64,000 nt of DNA, taken from NCBI GenBank assembly GCA_900544685.1, contig UQWA01000008.1, forward strand, positions 1 to 64,000. Reading direction: 5' to 3'. A program made the translations under genes and the position numbers. Below the pieces are notes generated by a model. The model saw only the letters and a program-made list of their open reading frames with translations. It was not told the origin of the DNA and made no database searches. This DNA comes from an uncultured Lachnospiraceae bacterium (lineage in GTDB: Bacteria > Bacillota > Clostridia > Lachnospirales > Lachnospiraceae). Shown in pieces: positions 1 through 9,095 of the stretch; within the stretch, counting starts at the first letter, position 1; every line of letters starts with the position of its first letter.

Positions 1-55
1 CGTACGGTGGTGTGGGAGGACGGTAAATAAAATAATTATTTACCTCCTACCCGAT
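1..55 (+). mobile_element. 3' end of a group II intron (domain V tail and domain VI)
   Basis: The window opens with CGTACGG, the usual closing strand of domain V, followed by a domain VI hairpin. The distal stem is GGTAAATA (22-29) pairing with TATTTACC (37-44). The basal stem is GGGAGGA pairing with TCCT-A-CCC, which leaves A49 bulged as the branch-point adenosine, 7 nt from the probable 3' splice site after CCCGAT at 55. The rest of the intron, including any reverse-transcriptase gene, lies left of the window. Recognition rests on structure and remembered 3'-end consensus, not on a search. Confidence 0.8.
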
Positions 56-200
56 TTAAAATGAGGAACACAACTGATAAAACTTTATGGAAAAATAGCA
101 GACAAGATGATATACTGTCTGTACAAGCTGGAAAAGAATTAAGAGCGTGAAATAAACATGTATTATGGCATTAGGCTGCTAATAAAGGGGGAAGAAGCTT

Positions 201-1847
201 ATGAAGAAACGAAATATAATACTACAGGCATTACTGGTATCGGCAGTACTTGGAAGTACCGCAGCGGCAGCAGTGCCGGATTCAGAAGTGACCCGTTCTT
301 ATGATTCGGCAGTGGATCTGCAGGATAATCAGGACAGTCTGGATGTTACAGTAAATGAGACAACCATTGTGCCGGATATCAAAGAAAATGCCGGAAAAAC
401 GATTCATCTTCAGGTAAGCGGGCTTCAGGATCTGAAGAACCTGAAAGCGGCTATTTCCATTGAGACGGATGATGGAACGAAGGAACAGTATTATACAGAT
501 GGCTATTTTTACGATAATGATTCAGGCAAGAATATTAAATATGCCATGAAACCGAAAGAGATGCTTCAGGTCATGAATCAGTATGTGTACCTAAATCTGA
601 AATCTGAATACCTGGATTCTCTGGATTATAATAATGACAGTTATCTGTTTACAGCAACAGAAAAATCATTGGGAGAATTTACAGATAATATTCTGGAAGG
701 CGTGCAAGATGAACATCAGACCAGCCTAATGACACTTCAGGGATATATAAATACAGACAGCCAGGGGCAGATTACCAAGCGACGGATTCAGACGGTCTAT
801 ACGGTACGCTCCGGGGAAGAACCGCAGACCTGCACAACGAATTCTGTCAGTACCTTTACCGATCCTGGTAAGGCAGTTACTGTGACACTTCCAGATCTGT
901 CTTCTTATAAAGAATCTAAGGCAGATAAGCCTGTGGTTCAGATTACAGAAAAAAAAGCGACCGTTTATGCAACGGCAGATTTGAATGTGCGTGCACAGAA
1001 TAATGTATCAGCGGCAGTGCTTGGCGGTATTGCTGCAGGTGGCACAATCACACAGACAGGATATACCAGTGACGGATGGATCCAGATTGATTATCAGGGA
1101 ACTACAGCATACGTATCAGCGGATTTTGTCAGTGAGAAAAAGCCTGTGATTATAAAAAGTCTGTCTGGTACCATGTATGCAACGACAGAAGTGTATGTAA
1201 GAAATGCAGCAGGTACAGACGGGGCAATTCTGGGATCATTAAGTACCGGAAATACGGTCAGTGTCAGTGGGTATACGAATAATAACTGGATCCGTATTAC
1301 CTACAACGGACACACTGGCTATGTATCCAGTGATTATTTGAGCTGGAATGCACCGGTAACAGCTATGGGTGGCACCATGTATGTGACCAATGTACAGGCA
1401 AATGTTCGCTCTTATTATTCTACGGACGCAGATGTACTTGGTACACTGGGATACGGGGATGATGTCACGGTCACTGGATATACACCAAATAACTGGATTC
1501 GAATCAGTTATAAAGGATATACCGGCTATGTATACGGGGATCTGCTTTCCTGGACAGATCCATTGGACTATAGTGATGTTTCCTTTGAAGAAGATGATCA
1601 GAACAGTGGAAGTTCTTCCAATCCGGCAGATACCAGCTCAGTAAAACAGGTATATGGTACAATTATGTCCAGTGGAATGAGTACAATTACCGTTTCCTGT
1701 AACAATGGGAAAATTCTGAATCTGGCAAAAGAAGATGGAGAGATCAATTGTCCGAATGGCATTTATAATGGATTGTATGTGTCTGTGGTATATTATCATG
1801 ATTCGGCATCTGGAGCCAATATCCTTCAGGCATTGGATGCTATGTAA
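201..1847 (+). CDS. Secreted protein with three bacterial SH3 domains
   Basis: 548 residues, starting 7 nt after a GGGGG-type ribosome site. Residues 1-24 are a Sec signal peptide (KKR, hydrophobic core, AAAA). Residues 25-245 form an unrecognised region. Three SH3b repeats follow at about 254-311, 323-380 and 392-451, each with an N-V-R...LG...GYT.NNWI.I.Y.G..GYV pattern. A Ser/Asn-rich linker and a small C-terminal beta-rich segment close the protein. SH3b domains usually bind peptidoglycan or peptides, so a cell-envelope role is inferred. No catalytic domain is seen. It is followed 10 nt later by the SGNH-like gene, so the two are probably co-transcribed. Confidence 0.85.
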   Translation: MKKRNIILQALLVSAVLGSTAAAAVPDSEVTRSYDSAVDLQDNQDSLDVTVNETTIVPDIKENAGKTIHLQVSGLQDLKNLKAAISIETDDGTKEQYYTDGYFYDNDSGKNIKYAMKPKEMLQVMNQYVYLNLKSEYLDSLDYNNDSYLFTATEKSLGEFTDNILEGVQDEHQTSLMTLQGYINTDSQGQITKRRIQTVYTVRSGEEPQTCTTNSVSTFTDPGKAVTVTLPDLSSYKESKADKPVVQITEKKATVYATADLNVRAQNNVSAAVLGGIAAGGTITQTGYTSDGWIQIDYQGTTAYVSADFVSEKKPVIIKSLSGTMYATTEVYVRNAAGTDGAILGSLSTGNTVSVSGYTNNNWIRITYNGHTGYVSSDYLSWNAPVTAMGGTMYVTNVQANVRSYYSTDADVLGTLGYGDDVTVTGYTPNNWIRISYKGYTGYVYGDLLSWTDPLDYSDVSFEEDDQNSGSSSNPADTSSVKQVYGTIMSSGMSTITVSCNNGKILNLAKEDGEINCPNGIYNGLYVSVVYYHDSASGANILQALDAM

Positions 1848-1857
1848 AGGAGATTGC

Positions 1858-2592
1858 ATGAAAAAAAGAATGCTGCAGACAGGAATTTGCTGTATGCTGA
1901 TCTGTTTCCTGATTCTGCCAATTACCACGCATGCACAGGAGGAAAAAGAACAGATACCGTTTGATATTGAACGTTTTCTGAATGTTGTAGAGAGACAGAA
2001 TAACCCATATCTTGGATTGAATATTTTCCGCCATACCATAGATGAGATCCACGAAGACTGGAAAGAAGCAGAAGAGGAACAGCATCGTGAAGTAACACAG
2101 ATGATTTTTGTGGGGGATTCCAGAGTTGTAGGCATGTCGATGGCAGGCGGATACTGTTATGTGGGAAAAGAGAGCATCGGATATGACTGGTTTGTATCAG
2201 AGGGAGTCTATCAGATGATAGACCAGATGAATGCCTGGCCGGATGCAGATGTGATTTTTTGTTTTGGCATTAATGATGTGGCAAATATTGGCAGTTACAT
2301 TGCAGAGTATCAGTATCTGATGGAAAGCTATCCGAATACCAGATTCTGGTTAATGTCTGTGAATCCGGTAAATGATGCAATGGCATCCTCCTGTGGTTAT
2401 TTCATTAACAGCGATATGGTTGTGTCTTTTAACAGTGTATTGCAGCAGGCATTCCCGGAAGCGTATTTGGATGTGTATTCCTATCTTCAACAAAATGGAT
2501 ACGGAACATCGGACGGTGTACATTATGATGTGGGAACCTATCTGGTGATTCAGGAATATGCAAAATATCTGATTAACCAGAAGGAAAGTTAA
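1858..2592 (+). CDS. Secreted SGNH/GDSL-like hydrolase
   Basis: 244 residues from the ATG at 1858, which has an AAAGGAG site just upstream; an in-frame ATG at 1735 would overlap the upstream gene by over 100 nt. A signal peptide spans about residues 1-25 (MKKRML..., hydrophobic, ending THAQ). The SGNH blocks are visible: block I FVGDSRVVGM with the nucleophile Ser, block III GINDVAN, and block V SDGVHYD with the Asp/His pair. The family deacylates or de-esterifies cell-wall or exported substrates; the substrate here is unknown. The position directly after an SH3b protein suggests joint action on the envelope. Confidence 0.85.
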   Translation: MKKRMLQTGICCMLICFLILPITTHAQEEKEQIPFDIERFLNVVERQNNPYLGLNIFRHTIDEIHEDWKEAEEEQHREVTQMIFVGDSRVVGMSMAGGYCYVGKESIGYDWFVSEGVYQMIDQMNAWPDADVIFCFGINDVANIGSYIAEYQYLMESYPNTRFWLMSVNPVNDAMASSCGYFINSDMVVSFNSVLQQAFPEAYLDVYSYLQQNGYGTSDGVHYDVGTYLVIQEYAKYLINQKES

Positions 2593-2721
2593 AAAGATAG
2601 GAACTGATTTTCACAAAACGAACATATTTTTCCGGTATAGTAAAGACAGAAGGGCTGGAAAGGGAAAAAGGCCTGTCAAAAAACAAATATCAGAATCATA
2701 ATACGGAAACTGGGAGGATTT

Positions 2722-3399
2722 ATGGAAAAACTGAAAGTACTTGTAGTAGATGATGAGAGCAGAATGAGAAAGCTGGTCAGAGACTTTCTGGTGAAGAAGG
2801 ATTTTATTGTATTAGAGGCAGAAGATGGTGCCCAGGCAGTGGATATTTTCTTCAGTACCAAGGATATTTCACTGATTATTCTGGATGTAATGATGCCAAA
2901 GATGGATGGCTGGCAGGTATGTCGCGAGATTCGTGAAATGTCTGATGTACCGATTATCATGTTGACGGCAAAGTCAGATGAAAGAGATGAACTTCTTGGA
3001 TTTGATCTTGGAGTAGATGAATATATTTCCAAACCATTCAGCCCGAAGATTCTGGTTGCCCGTGTTGAGGCTATTTTAAGAAGAAGTAATCTGCTGAATG
3101 ACGACAGCATTATTACAGCGGGTGAGATTACACTGAATAAGTCAGCACATGAAGTGACAGTAGCAGGCAAACCGATAGAATTAAGCTTTAAGGAATTTGA
3201 ACTGCTGAATTACTTTATGGATAATCAGGGACTGGCACTTTCCAGAGAAAAGATTCTGAACAGTGTATGGAATTATGATTATTTTGGAGATGCGAGAACC
3301 ATTGATACCCATGTAAAGAAGCTGAGAAGCAAACTGGGCAGGCAGGGAGATTACATAAAGACGATTTGGGGAATGGGCTACAAGTTCGAGGTGTCATAA
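2722..3399 (+). CDS. OmpR/PhoB-family response regulator
   Basis: 225 residues. The receiver domain (about 1-118) has the acidic pair D10-D11, the phospho-acceptor D55 (ILDVMMPKMDG) and the conserved K104 (YISKPFSP). A winged-helix DNA-binding domain follows at about 128-223, ending in the usual Trp-Gly-x-Gly-Tyr-Lys motif. The partner kinase starts 1 nt after the stop, so the pair is translationally coupled. Start chosen from a GGGAGG site 9 nt upstream. Target genes cannot be read from the sequence. Confidence 0.95.
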   Translation: MEKLKVLVVDDESRMRKLVRDFLVKKDFIVLEAEDGAQAVDIFFSTKDISLIILDVMMPKMDGWQVCREIREMSDVPIIMLTAKSDERDELLGFDLGVDEYISKPFSPKILVARVEAILRRSNLLNDDSIITAGEITLNKSAHEVTVAGKPIELSFKEFELLNYFMDNQGLALSREKILNSVWNYDYFGDARTIDTHVKKLRSKLGRQGDYIKTIWGMGYKFEVS

Positions 3400-3400
3400 A

Positions 3401-4909
3401 ATGAAGCATTCAATAAAAACACAACTTGCACTTTCATTTATTGCGTTGATGGCACTGATTCTTGGGGCAAATTTTCTGATCAATAATTTTTTTCTGGAAA
3501 AGTATTATATTTATCAGAAAGAGCATGCCCTGATTGATATTTATGAGAAACTGGATGAAGTTGCTGATGCATCAGAATTTAAAAGTACAGAGTTTGATGA
3601 TGAATTTCAGGAGATCAGTGGAGCAAATAATGTAGAGATCACTATTTTATCTCCGCAGTCAGATGGATCATTCCAATCTGTATACCAGTCCAGAGATAAC
3701 CGGATTATGCGTGGCAGGGTAGAAGGATATTTGTTTGGTTTTCATGTGGAGAATGATTATCAGCAGGTGTTGGTGTCTACAGATAATTATACTATTCAGC
3801 GGTGTGAAGACAGCTTTGAAGATATCGAATATCTGGAAGACTGGGGACAGCTGTCGTCAGGATGTTATTTCCTTATGCGGATACCGATTCAATCGATCAG
3901 AGATAATGTGAAGATATCCAATCGGTTCGTAGCATATACATTGTTTCTTGGAATCCTGGTGGCAGTGGCACTGATCTGGTGGATGTCAAAGAAGATCACA
4001 GAGCCGCTTAGTGAACTGACTGCTTTGTCAAAGCGTATGGCGAATCTGGAATTTGATGCGAAGTATGTCAGTGGCGGAAAGAATGAGATCGGGCAGCTGG
4101 GGGAGAACTTCAACCATATGTCTGAGACGCTGGAGAAGACCATTTCCGAACTGAAGACGGCAAATAATGAACTGCAGACAGACTTGGATCAGAAGATCCA
4201 GATTGATGAAATGAGAAAGGAATTCCTGTCAAATGTGTCCCATGAGCTGAAAACGCCGATTGCGCTGATTCAGGGCTATGCAGAAGGACTTCAGGACTGT
4301 ATCAATGATGATGCAGAGAGCCGGGAATTCTACTGTGAAGTAATTATTGATGAAGCTGCGAAGATGAATAACATGGTAAAGAAACTGCTTAGTCTGAATC
4401 AGCTTGAATTTGGTAATGATGTGGTAAACATTCAAAGATTTGATCTGACAGAGCTGATCAATGGTGTCATTCAGTCTGCTACATTACTGGCAGAGCAGAA
4501 GGGGGCTCAGATCAGTTTTGAACAGAAGCAGCCACTGTATGTATGGGGCGATGAATTTAAACTGGAAGAAGTCGTAACCAACTATATCAGTAATGCCATC
4601 AATCATGTGGACGGAGAGAAGCAGATAGAAGTAACTGTTCTGCATCAGAATGACAAGGTACGGGTGAGTGTTTTCAATACTGGAGAATTGATACCGGAAG
4701 ATTCACTGGATAAAATATGGATCAAGTTCTATAAGGTAGATAAGGCGAGAACCAGAGAATATGGAGGAAGTGGTATCGGTCTGTCGATCGTGAAAGCAAT
4801 TATGGATTCTCACCACCAGAAATATGGCGTGTACAATCGAAAAGAAGGAGTTGTATTCTGGTTTGAGTTAGATGCAGCGGATTATGGAGGAGAAAATGAA
4901 TCAAATTGA
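3401..4909 (+). CDS. Membrane sensor histidine kinase
   Basis: 502 residues. TM1 is about 8-28 and TM2 about 176-196, flanking an extracellular sensor loop of about 145 residues. A HAMP linker (197-250) and HisKA domain follow, with phospho-acceptor H281 in SHELKTP. The ATPase domain has an N-box (NYISNAINH) and a G-box (GGSGIGLSIVK). It partners the regulator 1 nt upstream. The 3' end overlaps the start of the Sir2-like gene by 14 nt, so the three genes form one transcriptional unit. The stimulus is not evident. Confidence 0.95.
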   Translation: MKHSIKTQLALSFIALMALILGANFLINNFFLEKYYIYQKEHALIDIYEKLDEVADASEFKSTEFDDEFQEISGANNVEITILSPQSDGSFQSVYQSRDNRIMRGRVEGYLFGFHVENDYQQVLVSTDNYTIQRCEDSFEDIEYLEDWGQLSSGCYFLMRIPIQSIRDNVKISNRFVAYTLFLGILVAVALIWWMSKKITEPLSELTALSKRMANLEFDAKYVSGGKNEIGQLGENFNHMSETLEKTISELKTANNELQTDLDQKIQIDEMRKEFLSNVSHELKTPIALIQGYAEGLQDCINDDAESREFYCEVIIDEAAKMNNMVKKLLSLNQLEFGNDVVNIQRFDLTELINGVIQSATLLAEQKGAQISFEQKQPLYVWGDEFKLEEVVTNYISNAINHVDGEKQIEVTVLHQNDKVRVSVFNTGELIPEDSLDKIWIKFYKVDKARTREYGGSGIGLSIVKAIMDSHHQKYGVYNRKEGVVFWFELDAADYGGENESN

Positions 4910-5420
4910 AACGATGATTCAGGAAGCGGATATGGTGTTGATTGGAATTGGGGATGAATTCACGGAAAAAAAGAACCCAAGAGAAGATATCCTGAAAGCC
5001 TATCAGAAGCTGATGGTTCTGGTAAAGGGCAAGCCATGGTTCCTGGTAACTGTCAATACAGATGATCTGGTGTATGACGCAGGAGTAAACAGTTTTTTTG
5101 TAGTGGCACCGTGTGGCAGTGAGCGCAGCGGCAATGTCATTACGAACAAGAATTATGATGAATCCGGTTATCTTCCTCAGTGGAAGTATTATATGAACTG
5201 GCTGGCGTCCACCATAGGAAAAAAGCTGTGTGTTCTGGAGCTGGGAGTTGGAATGGCATATCCGTCTGTGATTCGCATGCCTTTTGAGCGCACAGTGCAG
5301 TATAACCAGAAAGCAACTATGATTCGTATTCATGGTAAACTAGCACAAGTTCCGGATGAAATCAAGGGCAGGAGTGTGTGTTATGACGAAAATGCGGTTT
5401 CATTTCTGAATAAATTATAA
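4896..5420 (+). CDS. Short Sir2-like (sirtuin-fold) protein
   Basis: 174 residues from the ATG at 4896, which has GGAGG 5 nt upstream. The N-terminus (VLIGIGDEF) resembles the GAG-type NAD-binding loop of Sir2 proteins, and the middle (VLELGVGMAYPSVIR ... ATMIRI) resembles the FLELGVG/NPxATLIRIN segment of sirtuin-family proteins. The canonical GAGxS...GIPDFR loop and the zinc CxxC pairs are absent, and the protein is shorter than deacylases (about 240 residues). NAD-dependent deacylase activity is therefore doubtful. It overlaps the kinase gene by 14 nt and may act in the same response. Confidence 0.6.
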   Translation: MNQIETMIQEADMVLIGIGDEFTEKKNPREDILKAYQKLMVLVKGKPWFLVTVNTDDLVYDAGVNSFFVVAPCGSERSGNVITNKNYDESGYLPQWKYYMNWLASTIGKKLCVLELGVGMAYPSVIRMPFERTVQYNQKATMIRIHGKLAQVPDEIKGRSVCYDENAVSFLNKL

Positions 5421-5437
5421 AAAATGTACAAAATTAA

Positions 5438-5465
5438 TTGAATAATAATGAGAATGTGGTATAAT
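5438..5465 (+). promoter_or_regulatory. Promoter for the phosphoribosyltransferase-like gene
   Basis: TTGAAT (5438-5443), 16-nt spacer, then TATAAT (5460-5465) preceded by a TGG extended -10 element. It lies 33 nt before the ATG at 5498. Confidence 0.7.
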
Positions 5466-5497
5466 TCGACTATAAACTATTTTTAGGAGGTCGGCAT

Positions 5498-6139
5498 ATG
5501 GAATCAAGAGTGATCAGAATACCGTCAAAAGTAAATAGCAATGTAGTATTAAGAGTAATCCCTGGCCATTTTGCTACGACACATTCTCATATTAATTATT
5601 ACGTAGATATGACGTTTTTGAAGTCGAGAAAAAGTGAAGCAGAAAATGCGGCCAAGATCCTGGCACAGAATTATAAGAACAGTACTTACATAGATACGAT
5701 TGTTTGTATGGATGGCTGTGAGATTATCGGCGCATATCTGGCAGACGAACTGACACAGAACGGAATCAGATCCTTAAATACACATAATACCATGTATATT
5801 GCATCACCGGAGATTCATACCGGAGGTCAGTTGATTTTCCGTGATAATATGCAGGCTATGATTGCCAATAAACATGTGCTTCTGGTACTTGCAACAGCAA
5901 CAACAGGTATTACAGTAAAGCGTGCAGTAGAATGTATACGTTATTATGGTGGTATCATGGAAGGCGCAGCAGCATTGTTCAGTGCAACAGATGAGATTGA
6001 TGGAATAAAGATTGATTCTCTGTTTTCAGAGGAAGATATTCCACAGTATCAGACCTGGCATGCAACGGAATGTCCGATGTGCGCAAAGAAAGAAAAACTG
6101 GATGCGATTGTAAACAGTTACGGATATTCCAGAGTATAA
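5498..6139 (+). CDS. Phosphoribosyltransferase-like protein with altered PRPP loop
   Basis: 213 residues, with TAGGAGG 8 nt before the ATG. The fold resembles type I phosphoribosyltransferases of the orotate PRTase kind. The segment at 126-140 (HVLLVLATATTGITV) aligns with the PRPP loop VLLVDDVxTTGxT, but the two acidic residues that contact the PRPP ribose are replaced by A/T. A C-terminal CPMC pair (C192, C195) could bind a metal. Substrate and activity are unknown; loss of the acidic pair suggests a regulatory or altered role. It has its own promoter, and a hairpin terminator follows at 6179. Confidence 0.7.
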   Translation: MESRVIRIPSKVNSNVVLRVIPGHFATTHSHINYYVDMTFLKSRKSEAENAAKILAQNYKNSTYIDTIVCMDGCEIIGAYLADELTQNGIRSLNTHNTMYIASPEIHTGGQLIFRDNMQAMIANKHVLLVLATATTGITVKRAVECIRYYGGIMEGAAALFSATDEIDGIKIDSLFSEEDIPQYQTWHATECPMCAKKEKLDAIVNSYGYSRV

Positions 6140-6166
6140 CATGGAGTAAATATTAAGTTAGTTGAA

Positions 6167-6223
6167 ATATCGACAATATATCCCGGATGTATTATGATAA
6201 GTAATGCATTCGGGATACTTTTT
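6167..6223 (+). repeat. 57-bp hairpin repeat, copy A (also acts as terminator)
   Basis: This segment matches 15927-15983 at 51 of 57 positions. It contains a 16-bp stem, TATCCCGGATGTATTA (6179-6194) pairing with TAATGCATTCGGGATA (6202-6217), with a 7-nt loop and a CTTTTT run: a good intrinsic terminator for the gene ending at 6139. The match to copy B covers flanking bases outside the stem, so the copies are homologous rather than two unrelated terminators. Copy B sits between excisionase and integrase genes. Confidence 0.8.
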
Positions 6224-6298
6224 GCGAAAAAAGAAAATAGAAATGTAGATAAATAGTTGATAATCAGGAATTACAATTCTTATTAAGGGGGTGTCCGC

Positions 6299-6973
6299 AT
6301 GAGTACCAAAATATTGATAGCTGATGATGAAGCAGATATTGTATCAATGCTTCGGAGTTTTTTTGAAAGCAAAAATTACTTTGTCTTGTCTGCTAAAAAC
6401 GGAACGGAAGCATTAAAACAAGTAGAACAAAAGCCAGATATTATTTTACTTGATATAAATATGCCTGAGTTAGATGGACTGAAAGTTTGTGAGCGTATTC
6501 GGGATTATGTATCTTGTCCTATTCTTTTTCTGACCGCACGAATTGAAGATACTGACAAAGTAAAGGGATTTGCCGTTGGAGGTGATGATTATATTGTGAA
6601 GCCGTTTTCTCTCGTGGAACTTGAAGCACGAGTATGCGCTCATTTGCGTCGGGAAGCACGGCATAATTTTAAAGCACAGATTAAGTTCGCTGACGATATG
6701 ACAATTGACTATTCAGAGCGTTGCCTGTTCTTTGAAGGCAAGCGTGTAGGGCTTGCCAAAAAGGAATTTGATATTGTAGAGCTGCTTTCTCAAAATCCCG
6801 GACAGGTCTTTGATAAAGAACGAATTTATGAGCGGATTTGGGGATATGACGGTGAGGGAGATAGTAGTGTCGTAGCTGAACATGTTCGTAGAATAAGAAC
6901 AAAAATAGCAACATACACTGACCACGTATATATCGAAACAGTTTGGGGGTGTGGGTATAAGTGGATAAAATAA
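6299..6973 (+). CDS. OmpR-family response regulator of the ABC-transporter cassette
   Basis: 224 residues. The receiver has D9-D10, phospho-acceptor D52 (LLDINMPELDG) and K101; a winged-helix domain follows and ends WGCGYKWIK. An AAGGGGG site precedes the ATG. The last 13 nt overlap the kinase gene. Base use is AT-richer than the genes before it, and the four-gene order regulator-kinase-ATPase-permease is typical of antimicrobial-peptide response modules in Firmicutes and often rides on conjugative transposons. It probably controls the transporter genes downstream. Confidence 0.93.
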   Translation: MSTKILIADDEADIVSMLRSFFESKNYFVLSAKNGTEALKQVEQKPDIILLDINMPELDGLKVCERIRDYVSCPILFLTARIEDTDKVKGFAVGGDDYIVKPFSLVELEARVCAHLRREARHNFKAQIKFADDMTIDYSERCLFFEGKRVGLAKKEFDIVELLSQNPGQVFDKERIYERIWGYDGEGDSSVVAEHVRRIRTKIATYTDHVYIETVWGCGYKWIK

Positions 6974-8139
6974 AACGTCCAAAGCTGAATTTATCTCTTA
7001 GAAAAAGCCTTATACTTTATATTGTGATTTTTGTAATACTTGCGCTTATTCTTTCTATATCGACTAATTATATATGTGAAAGTACAGTTGCTTCAATTCA
7101 AGAATCCTATCCACCGTCTGGCGAAAAATATTACCTGACAAATGAGCAAGGCGAGCGTTTGGGCGAAGGAACTTATATTGGGAATGAACCTGTTACATTT
7201 TCTGAAAAAGACGAACGGGTAATTACTTTATTAAAAATGTTTCCAGTAGTTGCAACACCTGTTTATTCCGCATTGTGTATCCTGACCGCTGTATTGCTGT
7301 TCTATAAGAATAAATTGAGAATTCCGCTCATAGAACTTCGTTCGGCATCTGAAAAAATTTCAAATAATGACTTGGGATTTTCAATTGAATATAATAGTAA
7401 AGATGAATTAGGTCAGCTATGTAATTCATTTGAAACTATGCGTGCCACGCTTGCAAATAATTTTTCGGAAATGTGGCGACAAGTCGAGGACAGGAAGCAA
7501 CTTAACGCCGCTTTTGCTCACGATTTGCGTACCCCTCTTACCGTGTTGAAAGGTTACAATGAAATGTTGCAAAGCAGTAGAGATGAACAGACAAACGAAA
7601 TCGCCGTCACTATGGGGAAACATCTTTCCCGTATGGAGGCTTATGTAAGTAGCATGAGCACTCTTAGGCGTTTAGAGGATACACAGCCAGAATATGAAAC
7701 AATTTCCTTACAGCCATTTTTATCCTCTTTGCAAGAAAGCACACAAATTATATGTACTCAAAATGAAAAAACATTATATCTGCAAAATGAAACGAGTGCT
7801 TGTGAAATTTGTGTCGACAAGTCGTTTATTACGCAAGTATGCAACAATCTGTTATCAAATGCTGTTCGCTATGCTCTAACTTCCATTACATTATCCTTTT
7901 CCATACAGGATGATGGATTTTGGCTTTGCGTGTCGGACAATGGTAAGGGCTTTGATAAAAATACCATATACAAGGTCACAAATCCGTATTTCACAGAAGA
8001 ATCGGATTGTGCTGAACATTTTGGACTTGGGCTCTATATTTGTAAACTACTATGCGAACGGCACAGAGGATATTTAAAAATCGACAGCACTTCAAAAGGT
8101 GCAAAAGTATCTGCATTTTTCAAATTTCCTACTTCGTAG
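6961..8139 (+). CDS. Sensor histidine kinase of the ABC-transporter cassette
   Basis: 392 residues with a GTG start at 6961, preceded by GGGGGTGTGG and overlapping the regulator by 13 nt. TM1 is about 15-35 and TM2 about 95-115, with only about 60 residues outside, a small sensor loop. HAMP is at about 116-170, HisKA with H187 (AHDLRTPL) follows, and the ATPase domain has NNLLSNAVRYA, DNGKGF and FGLGLYICK boxes. It pairs with the preceding regulator. Sensing through the transporter is common for such kinases but is inferred here. Confidence 0.93.
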   Translation: MDKIKRPKLNLSLRKSLILYIVIFVILALILSISTNYICESTVASIQESYPPSGEKYYLTNEQGERLGEGTYIGNEPVTFSEKDERVITLLKMFPVVATPVYSALCILTAVLLFYKNKLRIPLIELRSASEKISNNDLGFSIEYNSKDELGQLCNSFETMRATLANNFSEMWRQVEDRKQLNAAFAHDLRTPLTVLKGYNEMLQSSRDEQTNEIAVTMGKHLSRMEAYVSSMSTLRRLEDTQPEYETISLQPFLSSLQESTQIICTQNEKTLYLQNETSACEICVDKSFITQVCNNLLSNAVRYALTSITLSFSIQDDGFWLCVSDNGKGFDKNTIYKVTNPYFTEESDCAEHFGLGLYICKLLCERHRGYLKIDSTSKGAKVSAFFKFPTS

Positions 8140-8224
8140 ATAAAAAGTAGATATTTCCTCTTTATACTCTCCATGAAAACACATGGAGAGTATTTTTATC
8201 CCTATGAAGAAAGGAGTATTTTTT

Positions 8225-9085
8225 ATGAAATTACAAATAATCGGGCTGACAAAAAAATTTGGTTCAAAAACTGCTGTGAACGATTTGAACATCACTTTGA
8301 CAAATGGTGTTTATGGTTTACTGGGCGCGAACGGTGCGGGAAAAACAACGTTTATGAGGCTTCTCTGCAATATCCAAACGCCCACTGCTGGCAAAATCCT
8401 GTTGAATGACAGGAACATTGTTGCATTGGGTGAGAAGTATCGAAATCTCTTAGGATACTTGCCACAACACTTTGGATATTACCCGGATTTTTCGGCGTAT
8501 GACTTTCTGCTTTACGTTTCAGCCCTAAAAGGATTGGACGAAAAGACGGCGCGTAAGAAGTCAAAAGAACTATTGGAGGCAGTAGACTTGTCAAAAGAGG
8601 GTAAGCACAAAATTAAAACTTTTTCGGGAGGAATGAAACGGCGATTAGGAATTGCACAAGCCATGCTCAATGACCCTCGCATTTTGATTTTAGATGAGCC
8701 TACGGCTGGACTTGACCCAAAAGAGCGCGTCCGTTTCCGCAATTTAATCAGTGCCTTTTCTAAAGAACGCATTGTAATCCTGTCTACGCATATTGTTTCC
8801 GATGTAGAGTTTATCGCGGAGGAAATCATTATGATGAAATCTGGACAAATCATTCATTTTGGTAATCCGCAGGAAATCACTTCCGAAATCAATGATAAAG
8901 TATGGGAATGTACGATTCCGACTGCCTATGCAGAAAAATATGCGGCTGACTATAATACAAGCAATTTGCGAAATATCAATGGAAATCAGACGATATTACG
9001 GATTATTGGCGAACGTCCGCCTATGGAAAATTCGGTAAGGGTACAACCTACATTGGAAGATTTGTACCTGTTCTACTTCAAGTAG
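8225..9085 (+). CDS. ABC transporter ATP-binding protein
   Basis: 286 residues. The ATG at 8225 is chosen because AAAGGAG lies 8 nt upstream; an in-frame ATG at 8183 lacks such a site. Walker A is GANGAGKT (34-41), the signature is FSGGM (133-137), Walker B ILILDEPT (153-160), and the switch His is in STHIV. It energises export or resistance with the permease 10 nt downstream. The cassette resembles peptide-antibiotic resistance exporters, but the substrate is not readable. Confidence 0.93.
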   Translation: MKLQIIGLTKKFGSKTAVNDLNITLTNGVYGLLGANGAGKTTFMRLLCNIQTPTAGKILLNDRNIVALGEKYRNLLGYLPQHFGYYPDFSAYDFLLYVSALKGLDEKTARKKSKELLEAVDLSKEGKHKIKTFSGGMKRRLGIAQAMLNDPRILILDEPTAGLDPKERVRFRNLISAFSKERIVILSTHIVSDVEFIAEEIIMMKSGQIIHFGNPQEITSEINDKVWECTIPTAYAEKYAADYNTSNLRNINGNQTILRIIGERPPMENSVRVQPTLEDLYLFYFK

Positions 9086-9095
9086 GGTGTGAAAA

